Part shown: one piece after another, positions 1 to 5,626 of the stretch
Layout: every line of letters begins with the position of its first letter
How positions within the stretch are numbered: the stretch's first letter is position 1
DNA from: JAGUXG01 sp043798435
GTDB taxonomy: Bacteria; UBA9089; UBA9088; JAGUXG01
Assembly: GCA_043798435.1 (NCBI GenBank)
Contig: JAZDOR010000093.1
Coordinates: 1-8,680, forward strand
DNA: 8,680 nt
Direction: 5' to 3'
The notes under the pieces: generated by a model
Seen by the model: the letters and a program-made list of their open reading frames with translations, nothing else
Databases searched by the model: none
What the model was told of the DNA's origin: nothing
Translations under genes and position numbers: made by a program

Positions 1-597
1 TTTAATCCTGATGTATTAGAGGCACAATCTTGCGAGAAAGGAGACTGGATACAGAACCCACAGGAACTGATGAACAGGATAGATAATAATAAAGGAAGGA
101 TAGACCTTGCCCTTGGTGCACTTGTGCCTATAACAGAAAGCTCAGGTCTATTTGCTAAGGTTAGCTTTAGGGTAAAGGCAGAGGGAGAATCCCTTATCAA
201 GTTTGAGTTTGATGAAGAAGCAAACAGAAGGACGCTCTTTATTGAGAAAGACTATGTTGTCCCAGAGATAACCCCGGATGAAGGAAAGATAGAGGTTATT
301 CCAAGCATATCCATACTCCTCCAGTCCTATCCCAACCCTTCTTCTGATTCCTGCTACATTCCCTTCAAGCTATCAGAGGATGCCGATGTCCTTTTAGAGG
401 TCTACAACATCCTTGGACAGAAGGTCAAAACAATAGATGCCGGATACAAAAAGGCAGGTTTATACATAACCAAAGAGAAAGCCATACTTTATGACACAAG
501 GAATGATAGAGGAGATAAACTATCCCAGGGTCTATACTTCATAAGCCTTAAAGCAGGGAAGTATTCTGGAAGACAAAGGTTAGTGATTCAGAGATAG
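1..597 (+). CDS. Secreted cohesin-domain protein with C-terminal YPNP-type sorting/Ig domain (3' part)
   Basis: The frame is open from the first base of the window, so the gene starts upstream; the ATG at 70 is internal. The visible 198 residues hold two parts. Residues about 1-75 resemble the end of a cohesin fold: an FNPDVLE strand, then NNKGRIDLALGAL, then GLFAKVSFRVKAEG and IKFEF, the usual order of late cohesin strands. Residues about 103-198 form a C-terminal domain starting ILLQSYPNPSS, followed by IPFKLSEDADVLLEVYNILG and ending GLYFISLKAG...RQRLVIQR. This is the pattern of FlgD-Ig-like or Por-secretion-tail domains found at the C-termini of exported proteins. The likely role is a cell-surface or secreted adhesion or scaffold protein. 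I see no enzyme domain, but the N-terminal part is missing. The TAG stop abuts a repeat element. Family assignment is by pattern; the export route (type IX-like or other) is inference. Confidence 0.8.
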   Translation, partial: FNPDVLEAQSCEKGDWIQNPQELMNRIDNNKGRIDLALGALVPITESSGLFAKVSFRVKAEGESLIKFEFDEEANRRTLFIEKDYVVPEITPDEGKIEVIPSISILLQSYPNPSSDSCYIPFKLSEDADVLLEVYNILGQKVKTIDAGYKKAGLYITKEKAILYDTRNDRGDKLSQGLYFISLKAGKYSGRQRLVIQR

Positions 598-775
598 AAG
601 TGCAAGGAAAAAGGTAATCAGGTTATCGGGTAATCGGTAATATAAGAAAAGGTAATCAGGTTATCGGTAATCGGGTAATATTAGGAAAAGGTAATCAGGT
701 AATCAGGCAATTGTTTCTCTTACCGATTGCCGATCACTGATTATCATTACTTTAGAAGTTGGCTAAAGTGTTACG
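597..775 (-). repeat. Dispersed heptad-repeat element, copy 1
   Basis: This fills the whole spacer between two convergent genes. On the plus strand it opens GAAGTGCAAGGAAAAAGG, runs through GGTAATC/GGTTATC-type units, has a central block AATTGTTTCTCTTACC (709-724), and closes with AGTTGGCTAAAGTGTTACG (757-775). The same blocks in the same order occur on the opposite strand at 6848-7054. The 41-bp end at 597-637 matches 40 of 41 positions there; the other end matches 18 of 19 with one indel. The first base overlaps the stop codon of the upstream gene, and the other end lies 2 bp from the stop codon of the transglutaminase gene. The central part can fold: GGCAAT near 706-711 pairs with ATTGCC near 726-731. 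Strand is assigned so that the CGTAACA end comes first. Confidence 0.85.
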
Positions 776-777
776 AA

Positions 778-2235
778 TTACCTTACCTTCAATACCTCTA
801 TCTTCAGTTCCTGCAGAAACCCTAAAACCTTTGCCTGCTTATCAATATCACCCTCTATAAGCTGGATGTGGGTGGCATCTACAGGGATTTGACCAAAGGT
901 TGGGTCAATATCCAGCCACTCTCCACAATAAATTTGTGCCCATGCGTGATAATAGAACCTCTTCTCATAGTATGCCAGGCCTACGACCATTTTTGCGGGA
1001 ATGCCCAAACTCCTGCAAAGGGCAACAAAAAGGGTTGTATGCTCGTTACAGTCTCCTGTTCTATATTGAGCAATCTCAAGGCTAGATGGAACCCCAAAGC
1101 TCGGCCTCTTCCTTACATTATCATAGACCCAATCCATAATCTTGATAGATGCCTTCAGGCTATCAGTCTCTGTGCCTATAATCTCCTTGGCTAAATTGAC
1201 TATTATAGGATTCTTTGACTGGACAAACGGTGTCTCGGATAGACCGTCAATACCTTTCATGGGAAAACGCTTGCCTTCTTCAGGAAGGAATACAGGCTTT
1301 ATTTCAAGCAGACCATTTTCAAATCTCTGCCTTGGTGATGAAAGGCAAAGGTTGGAAGGTTCAGACAGGATTAGCTTTGCGGAAAGGTAAGAAACTTCCC
1401 CTGGGTTGACAATGGTGATATTAGAAGGAATAGAAGCAATATTTGGAAGATTAGCTGAAGAAGAGATAGGTTTTATCTTTCCAATCTTCTCTTTTTGTGC
1501 CGTTATCCCAAATGGAAGCTCAGCCCGTAAGATTGTCCCATCTGACATGGCATAAATTGTTGTCTTCATTTGCTGATAAGTTATCTCTAATCTCACTGCC
1601 TCATAAAGCTCTGTATCATACTCAATTGTTGTCTTGCCGCAGACCTTTACCTTTATCTTCTCGCTTCCCATAATTCCGAATGGGTCTATGGCATCTACGG
1701 TATACTCTTTTTGCGAACTCAGGCTCGGAAATACAGAGAGCGGAAGGAGCTGCGAGCCAAAGAAAAAATCCTTTTCTTTCAAAAGTTGTTTGCGTATCTC
1801 TTTTTCTCCAGAGTATAAGGCTATCTCTATCTGCTTTCCTGTCCTTTTTCCTTTTGCCGAGAGCTTGTAAGGTGCGGATGAGATAGTGTAGCAAAAGGAA
1901 GAAAGCCTGTATTCTTCATCTATAGAAAGCTCGCCGCCAACTGTCACTTTAGAGGGTGTGCCAAGCAGGTCGAGAATCATCTCTGTCTTATTGGTTATTT
2001 GAAATCCTACTTTATCTCCAGGTAGAGAATAGGGTCCTATAGATGTCTTAGAAAAACCTATTTTTTCTTCCTCAAAATATATCCCAAGATACTCATCCCT
2101 ATCTATCCCCTTTCCAACAAGGTCATAATAGGTGAGAGGCTTAGAAGAAAGAAATGGGATGAGCCCTTCCTTCTTCAAATATACCCCAAATATCACTGCC
2201 CAAAGACTAATTATAAGTATTTTTAATGCCTTCAT
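778..2235 (-). CDS. Membrane-anchored transglutaminase-like (papain-fold) protein
   Basis: A 485-residue protein of the transglutaminase-like superfamily, which includes cysteine proteases, peptide-modifying enzymes and inactive members. A hydrophobic segment at residues about 4-20 (ILIISLWAVIFGVYL) follows a basic start, indicating a signal anchor or signal peptide with the body outside the cytoplasmic membrane. Residues about 30-330 are a beta-rich region I do not recognise. The C-terminal core carries a complete Cys-His-Asp triad: Cys396 in RTGDCNEHT, His430 in YYHAWAQ and Asp444 in WLDIDPTFG, so it may be catalytically active. The substrate cannot be told. The chosen ATG is preceded by GAGG about 16 nt upstream, which is far for a Shine-Dalgarno sequence, so translation initiation is weakly supported; the signal-like N-terminus favours this start. 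It lies 170 nt downstream of nadD on the same strand and could be the last gene of that unit or be transcribed separately. Confidence 0.85.
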   Translation of the reverse strand: MKALKILIISLWAVIFGVYLKKEGLIPFLSSKPLTYYDLVGKGIDRDEYLGIYFEEEKIGFSKTSIGPYSLPGDKVGFQITNKTEMILDLLGTPSKVTVGGELSIDEEYRLSSFCYTISSAPYKLSAKGKRTGKQIEIALYSGEKEIRKQLLKEKDFFFGSQLLPLSVFPSLSSQKEYTVDAIDPFGIMGSEKIKVKVCGKTTIEYDTELYEAVRLEITYQQMKTTIYAMSDGTILRAELPFGITAQKEKIGKIKPISSSANLPNIASIPSNITIVNPGEVSYLSAKLILSEPSNLCLSSPRQRFENGLLEIKPVFLPEEGKRFPMKGIDGLSETPFVQSKNPIIVNLAKEIIGTETDSLKASIKIMDWVYDNVRKRPSFGVPSSLEIAQYRTGDCNEHTTLFVALCRSLGIPAKMVVGLAYYEKRFYYHAWAQIYCGEWLDIDPTFGQIPVDATHIQLIEGDIDKQAKVLGFLQELKIEVLKVR

Positions 2236-2405
2236 TGCATAGTCAATTCTTCCTCAGAGGTGGTATTTCAATAACTCAATAAACTAAAACAACAATTTCT
2301 ATTCTCCCCAAACTTCTTTGTCTATTATCGACAAGATGCTATTCTTGAGGCTAATCCCTTGTCCTTTAGTATGATTAACCTCTTTTCTGCATCATACCTT
2401 GCAGT

Positions 2406-2972
2406 TTATTTATATAAGCCATTTTCATATATATATTCCTCAACACTCTCTGGCACTAAGTATTTTATAGACCTTCCTTCCTTTACCCTTCTTCGTATCT
2501 CAGAAGATGAAATGGCAAGGGTAGGAGAGGTAATTATTTGTATATTCGGATTTGTGTCTTTTATTGGAAAACCTTGCCTTGTTACCGCTACAAACCGTAT
2601 CTCTCTAAAGAGCCTGTCTATTTCTTTCCATCCTGAAAGCTCTGAAATGGTATCTGAGCCAATCACAAAGTAGAGTTCAGTAGATTTATAAATTGTTTTA
2701 AGTTTTTTTACTGTATCCTTTGTATATGAACATTCTTTTTTCTCAATCTCCAATTTAGAGACAGAGAAATAAGGGTTCTTCACAATGGCAAGCTCAACCA
2801 TTTTCAATCTATCCTGACAGGAGGCAATAGAAGGTTCTTTATGGGGTGGAAGTCCTGAGGGAACAAAGATTAAATTTGAAAGATTAAGCACCTCTCTGCA
2901 TGCTTCTGCTACCTGAAGATGACCAAAATGAATAGGGTCAAAGATGCCTCCGAATATTCCAAGGTTCTTCAT
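2406..2972 (-). CDS. nadD: Nicotinate-nucleotide adenylyltransferase
   Basis: NadD transfers AMP from ATP to nicotinate mononucleotide, giving deamido-NAD, the penultimate step of NAD synthesis in the cytoplasm. The 188-residue length is close to the usual 190-215. The nucleotidyltransferase signature GGIFDPIHFGH spans residues 8-18, with the two histidines (15 and 18) of the HxGH motif. The C-terminal ISSSEIR motif lies at 154-160. FVPSGLPPHKE and a YFVIGSDT segment are also typical of NadD. The start ATG overlaps the stop of the upstream 55-codon ORF as ATGA, which implies translational coupling. In many bacteria nadD follows proA directly; here a nucleotidyltransferase and a small ORF separate them. 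The rsfS gene that often follows nadD is not present here. Confidence 0.95.
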   Translation of the reverse strand: MKNLGIFGGIFDPIHFGHLQVAEACREVLNLSNLIFVPSGLPPHKEPSIASCQDRLKMVELAIVKNPYFSVSKLEIEKKECSYTKDTVKKLKTIYKSTELYFVIGSDTISELSGWKEIDRLFREIRFVAVTRQGFPIKDTNPNIQIITSPTLAISSSEIRRRVKEGRSIKYLVPESVEEYIYENGLYK

Positions 2973-3136
2973 TCATTTCTAAAATACTCTCTAAGAGCTT
3001 TTTCTTTGTCCGTCAAAGCCATTTCAGTAAATAACATAATCTCTTCCAGCCACTCTAATTTGTCTTTTGTGGAGAGCTTTATGTATTCAATAATCTTTTC
3101 ATCCTCAAGCGTGTAGGAAAATCCTCCATTCTTCAT
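2969..3136 (-). CDS. Small acidic/helical protein (55 aa), partner of the upstream nucleotidyltransferase
   Basis: This short ORF encodes 55 residues, beginning MKNGGFSYTLEDEKIIEY and ending LREYFRNE. The initiation site is strong: GGAGG lies 7 nt before the ATG, inside the last codons of the preceding nucleotidyltransferase gene, whose stop is only 2 nt upstream. Its own stop overlaps the nadD start as ATGA. The sequence is rich in Glu, Lys and Leu and predicted helical, with a KLSTKDKLEWLEEI stretch. From memory, small proteins with a similar 'S..dKL.WLEE' pattern often sit beside nucleotidyltransferases of this kind, which suggests a paired module, perhaps toxin-antitoxin-like. I know no experimentally defined function. 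Reality of the gene is well supported by spacing and ribosome binding site; the pairing is inference. Confidence 0.8.
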   Translation of the reverse strand: MKNGGFSYTLEDEKIIEYIKLSTKDKLEWLEEIMLFTEMALTDKEKALREYFRNE

Positions 3137-3138
3137 CG

Positions 3139-3633
3139 TTATTCCTCCAGAAATTTTCTTGCTTTTTTCAGCATTTCTATGTCACTAAAATCCTGAGGTC
3201 TTCCACTAAATTCCTTCATTATTATAAGGTCCTCTATGGATACAAGGTAAATTTTTGTCTCTTCTACTTTTTTCACCGTTTTATTTTCAAACGCCTTTTC
3301 AAAATCCAGAGGATGGACAAGCACAATATCAACAACTTTATAGGTATCTTTTTTGTGATAAAAACTGAAGGCTTTAAGATTTTTGTTTTCTATCCAGTCC
3401 TTCACCTTATCAGGATCAGCAAGGTCTTCTGGGTTTACAGGTAAGCGAGGTATATATTCGAGATTTTTCAATAGAGAGGTTATTTTGAGAATATTTTCTC
3501 TATCTATAGCAATAATGAGGTCAATATCTTGAGTCACCCGTGGAACCCCATAGAGATTTACGGACAATCCGCCTACTATTAAATATTTGATCCCTTTTTT
3601 GTCTAATCCTTTTAGTATTTCAAAATAGAACAT
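3139..3633 (-). CDS. Small nucleotidyltransferase (AbiEii/DUF6036-like), putative toxin-antitoxin component
   Basis: A 164-residue protein of the DNA polymerase beta-like nucleotidyltransferase fold. The N-terminal core reads YLIVGGLSVNLYG (residues 17-29), then TQDIDLI with the metal-binding pair Asp36 and Asp38. A third acidic residue is likely Asp102 in KVVDIVL. The C-terminal segment MKEFSGRPQDFSDIEML is characteristic of AbiEii- or DUF6036-type proteins ('GRPqDl.DIe.L'). With all three acidic positions present it is probably active in nucleotide transfer. Relatives act as toxins that modify tRNA or other targets, or as antitoxins (MNT with HEPN), so the direction here is open. The start ATG lies 1 nt after the stop of the proA fragment, and the AGGG Shine-Dalgarno-like sequence is inside that fragment. 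The gene is followed after 2 nt by a 55-aa ORF. Confidence 0.8.
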   Translation of the reverse strand: MFYFEILKGLDKKGIKYLIVGGLSVNLYGVPRVTQDIDLIIAIDRENILKITSLLKNLEYIPRLPVNPEDLADPDKVKDWIENKNLKAFSFYHKKDTYKVVDIVLVHPLDFEKAFENKTVKKVEETKIYLVSIEDLIIMKEFSGRPQDFSDIEMLKKARKFLEE

Positions 3634-3634
3634 C

Positions 3635-3779
3635 TCATTCCCTTATCTGTCCATCTCCAAGGATAACAAACTTTTCTGAGGTGAGCTCTCGCAGCCCCAT
3701 AGGGCCCCTCGCATGGAGTTTCTGGGTGGATATTCCCATCTCAGCACCCAGACCAAACTCTCCTCCATCTGTAATCTTG
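3635..3779 (-). pseudogene. proA: Second, truncated copy of the proA 3' end
   Basis: Directly downstream of the complete proA stop lies another copy of its last about 46 codons, reading ITDGGEFGLGAEMGIS, then TQKLHARGPMGLREL, and ending VILGDGQIRE and TGA. Positions 3651-3779 align with 3797-3926 with 12 mismatches and one 1-nt indel, about 90 percent identity. Eleven of the 12 mismatches fall in 3691-3727; both flanks are nearly identical. The fragment has no start and no Shine-Dalgarno sequence of its own, and the indel shifts the frame at its 5' edge, so it is not expected to be translated independently. Its tail does supply the Shine-Dalgarno-like sequence of the nucleotidyltransferase gene. 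It keeps the family-typical STQKLHARGPMGL sequence that the complete copy has altered. Confidence 0.92.
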
Positions 3780-3780
3780 C

Positions 3781-5028
3781 TTATTCTCTGATTTGGCCAT
3801 CTCCAAGGATAACAAACTTTTCTGAGGTGAGCTCTCTAAGTCCCATAGGACCCCTGGCATGAAGCTGATGGTCGGATATTCCCATCTCAGCACCCAGGCC
3901 AAACTCTCCTCCATCTGTGAATCTTGTTGAAGCATTCACATAGACAGCTGCAGAATCTACCTTCTTGATAAACTTCATTGCATTAGGATGTGATGAGGTG
4001 ACGATAGTATCTGAATGCCCAGAGCCATACCTGGTTATATGTCCAATCGCCTCATCTAAACATGAGACTATCTTGATAGAAAGAATGAGGTCAAGATACT
4101 CTGTTTTCCAATCTTCCTCTGTTGCCCCTGCGATATCTGGCAAAATCTCCCTTGTTTTCTCACACCCCAGGAGCTTGCACCCTGCATCTTTCAACTCTTT
4201 TCCAAGTTGAGGCAAAACCTTCCTGGCTATTTTCTGATGAACTAAGAGCGTCTCCATAGCATTGCATACACCTGGTCTTTGAACCTTAGCGTTATAGGCT
4301 ATTTTCCTTGCCATCTCTAAATCTGCATCCTCATCTATGTATGTATGACATACCCCTTCTCCATGGGCTATAATTGGAACCCTTGCCCCTGCACCAATTG
4401 TCTCTATCAAGCCCTTTCCACCCCTTAAGATGATACAGTCAATATACTCGTTAAGTTTCGCCAATTCCTCAACTACCCCTCTTTCCGTTGAGGAAATAAA
4501 GGAGATAGTGGCTTTATCAATCCCTGTTTCAGAGAGGCTATACTGCATAATATCTACCAGAACCTTATTTGAATTGATTGCTTCTTTTCCGCCCCGCAAG
4601 ATAACACTATTTGAAGACTTCAGGCACAAACCTGCACAGTCAACTGTAACATTTGGTCTTGCTTCATAGATTATGCCAATCACCCCAAGGGGAACCCTCA
4701 TCTTTCCAACAAGGAGTCCGTTTGGTCTTCTTTTCATCCCTGTTATTTCGCCTACTGGGTCAGGAAGGTCAGCCACAATCTTTAGCCCATCTGCCATACC
4801 CTTAATCCTTTTTGAATTTAAGGTGAGCCTGTCAAGCAGGGTAGGAGATAATCCAGCCTTTTTTGCATACTCAAGGTCTTTTGAGTTTTCCGCAAGGATT
4901 TTATCTTCTCCTCTCTCTATCAAATCTGCCATTTTAAGAAGGGCATTTGTTTTGACAGAAGAAGATAGGTCAATCAATCCATAAGACGCCTCTTTCGCTG
5001 CCTTGGCAATTTCTATAGTTGTCCGCAT
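3781..5028 (-). CDS. proA: Gamma-glutamyl phosphate reductase (glutamate-5-semialdehyde dehydrogenase)
   Basis: ProA reduces gamma-glutamyl phosphate to glutamate-5-semialdehyde with NADPH, the second step of proline synthesis. The 415 residues match the family's usual 410-420. Family blocks are in order: MRVPLGVIGIIYEARPNVT with DCAGLCLKSSNSVILRGGKEA (cofactor region), catalytic Cys255 in QRPGVCNAMETLLVH, HSDTIVT, and FTDGGEFGLGAEMGIS near the end. I chose ATG at 5028 because AGGAGG lies 8 nt before it; the alternative GTG at 5037 overlaps that Shine-Dalgarno sequence. One oddity is the C-terminal block SDHQLHARGPMGL, where STQKLHARGPMGL is typical; the typical version survives in the duplicated fragment just downstream. 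No proB is visible beside it. A consensus promoter sits immediately upstream. Confidence 0.96.
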   Translation of the reverse strand: MRTTIEIAKAAKEASYGLIDLSSSVKTNALLKMADLIERGEDKILAENSKDLEYAKKAGLSPTLLDRLTLNSKRIKGMADGLKIVADLPDPVGEITGMKRRPNGLLVGKMRVPLGVIGIIYEARPNVTVDCAGLCLKSSNSVILRGGKEAINSNKVLVDIMQYSLSETGIDKATISFISSTERGVVEELAKLNEYIDCIILRGGKGLIETIGAGARVPIIAHGEGVCHTYIDEDADLEMARKIAYNAKVQRPGVCNAMETLLVHQKIARKVLPQLGKELKDAGCKLLGCEKTREILPDIAGATEEDWKTEYLDLILSIKIVSCLDEAIGHITRYGSGHSDTIVTSSHPNAMKFIKKVDSAAVYVNASTRFTDGGEFGLGAEMGISDHQLHARGPMGLRELTSEKFVILGDGQIRE

Positions 5029-5036
5029 AATAAACA

Positions 5037-5042
5037 CCTCCT
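5037..5042 (-). promoter_or_regulatory. Shine-Dalgarno sequence of proA
   Basis: AGGAGG on the minus strand, 8 nt before the ATG at 5028. It decides the start: the in-frame GTG at 5037 shares a base with this motif and cannot be served by it. With the promoter at 5047-5075, the transcript would begin at about 5042-5040, at or within this motif. Confidence 0.85.
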
Positions 5043-5046
5043 AAGC

Positions 5047-5075
5047 ATTTTAGCATTTGAGTGCATTTCTGTCAA
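5047..5075 (-). promoter_or_regulatory. Sigma70-type promoter of proA
   Basis: On the minus strand TTGACA (5070-5075) is followed by 17 nt and TAAAAT (5047-5052). This is a full-consensus -35 with a 5-of-6 -10 at ideal spacing, placed to give a leader of only about 12-15 nt that starts at the Shine-Dalgarno sequence. It likely drives proA and, unless terminated, the nucleotidyltransferase, 55-aa ORF and nadD. Confidence 0.75.
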
Positions 5076-5186
5076 TCTGATTTTTTGTTATTGTTAGCCA
5101 CAAATAGAAATGTCCTATTTTATATTAGCCAATAAAGATCTTTTTTGATATACTAAAATAAATGTAAATTGCAAATCGTAAAATGA

Positions 5187-5317
5187 CAGAATTCAGAATA
5201 CAGAATTCAGAATAGATACAGGTTCTTTCATTCTGACTCCTGAATTCTAACTCCTGAATTCTGACTCCTGAATTCTGACTCCTGAATTCTGACTCCTGAA
5301 TTCTGACTCCTGAATTC
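5187..5317. repeat. 14-nt repeat tract with two opposed arrays
   Basis: Two units of CAGAATTCAGAATA (5187-5200, 5201-5214) are followed, after 19 nt, by six head-to-tail units of TGACTCCTGAATTC (5234-5317; the second unit has TAACTCC). Both arrays have a period of 14 nt made of two related heptads and share a GAATTC core, but the CAG flank of the first array is the complement of CTG in the second, so the arrays are inverted relative to each other and can form a hairpin. Copy number may vary between strains. Confidence 0.95.
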
Positions 5318-5387
5318 TATTTAGTTTTTTGGAAACCTGATTTATTTGGGTATACTTATAAGGAGATTAGCCATGTTTAATGGGAGA

Positions 5388-5498
5388 TTACTGAACTTCT
5401 CGCCAAAGTTTAGGTAAATACCCTTCTAAGAACTTGTTTGCCTCTTCTTTGGTATGGATTAAAGTACGAAAAAATGGAGAAGATGTTGGAAGGGGATA
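5388..5498 (-). pseudogene. Transposase C-terminal fragment (tentative)
   Basis: Thirty-six codons open between two stops and without a start codon. The C-terminal stretch TKEEANKFLEGYLPKLWREV resembles the 'eEAN.FLeeYLP..N..F' segment of the integrase-core region in ISNCY-like transposases, but the residues after YLP have diverged and the frame then stops. No DDE residues remain. The resemblance is from memory and over a short length, so chance is not excluded. Confidence 0.35.
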
Positions 5499-5531
5499 TT
5501 ATTGTCTCTAATTTTTGATTTGTTGCCTACC

Positions 5532-5546
5532 CGGAGATTGTCTCCG
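5532..5546. repeat. Short perfect hairpin
   Basis: CGGAGA-TTG-TCTCCG forms a 6-bp stem with a 3-nt loop, flanked by CCC and CCCC. Neither strand has a T-run after it, so it is not a canonical intrinsic terminator. It lies about 45 nt upstream of the pilC promoter -35 element. Role unknown. Confidence 0.5.
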
Positions 5547-5590
5547 CCCCTCAAAAAAGTCAGGGAAGTTCTGAAAATTGTTTATTGTCA

Positions 5591-5620
5591 TTGACAGAAA
5601 GGAATTAATAAAGATATAAT
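5591..5620 (+). promoter_or_regulatory. Sigma70-type promoter of pilC, likely leaderless
   Basis: TTGACA (5591-5596), an 18-nt spacer and TATAAT (5615-5620): both hexamers match consensus. The expected transcription start 6-8 nt after the -10 box falls on or beside the pilC ATG at 5627. No Shine-Dalgarno sequence lies at usable distance; the nearest purine run, AGAAAGGA, is over 20 nt from the ATG and between the promoter boxes. Confidence 0.72.
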
Positions 5621-5626
5621 TAAAGA

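Larger units (their letters stand above)
5088..5500 (-). mobile_element. Probable degenerate insertion-sequence remnant
   Basis: The roughly 590-bp spacer between proA and pilC has no intact gene. On the minus strand a short frame (5388-5498) looks like a transposase C-terminal piece. About 270 bp further along that strand, around 5092-5130, is an AGGACATTTCTATTTGTGG stretch resembling, from memory, the terminal sequence downstream of the transposase in ISNCY/IS481-like elements. A 14-nt repeat tract (5187-5317) lies between. The boundaries are approximate and no terminal inverted repeats or target duplication were identified, so this is an inference from two weak resemblances in consistent order. 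Confidence 0.35.

Noticed and set aside
597..775. CRISPR array
   Set aside because: Repeat units are 7-8 nt and contiguous, with no 25-35-nt repeats and unique spacers; no cas genes are present.
868..1886. Several plus-strand open frames across the transglutaminase gene
   Set aside because: All lie antisense to a well-supported 485-residue protein with a complete catalytic triad; no ribosome binding sites or family features.
2359..2673. 104-codon plus-strand frame overlapping nadD
   Set aside because: Antisense to nadD, whose motifs are complete; the frame encodes no recognisable features.
3741..3935. 64-codon minus-strand frame spanning the proA duplication
   Set aside because: It reads the proA sequence in a wrong frame across the junction; its composition is unlike a protein and the proA frame explains the DNA.
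5234..5317. CRISPR array or iteron origin
   Set aside because: Fourteen-nt units abut without spacers, and there is no replication initiator gene or DnaA box cluster nearby.
5532..5546. Intrinsic terminator
   Set aside because: The stem is perfect but neither strand has a following T-run, and there is no gene end nearby that needs it.
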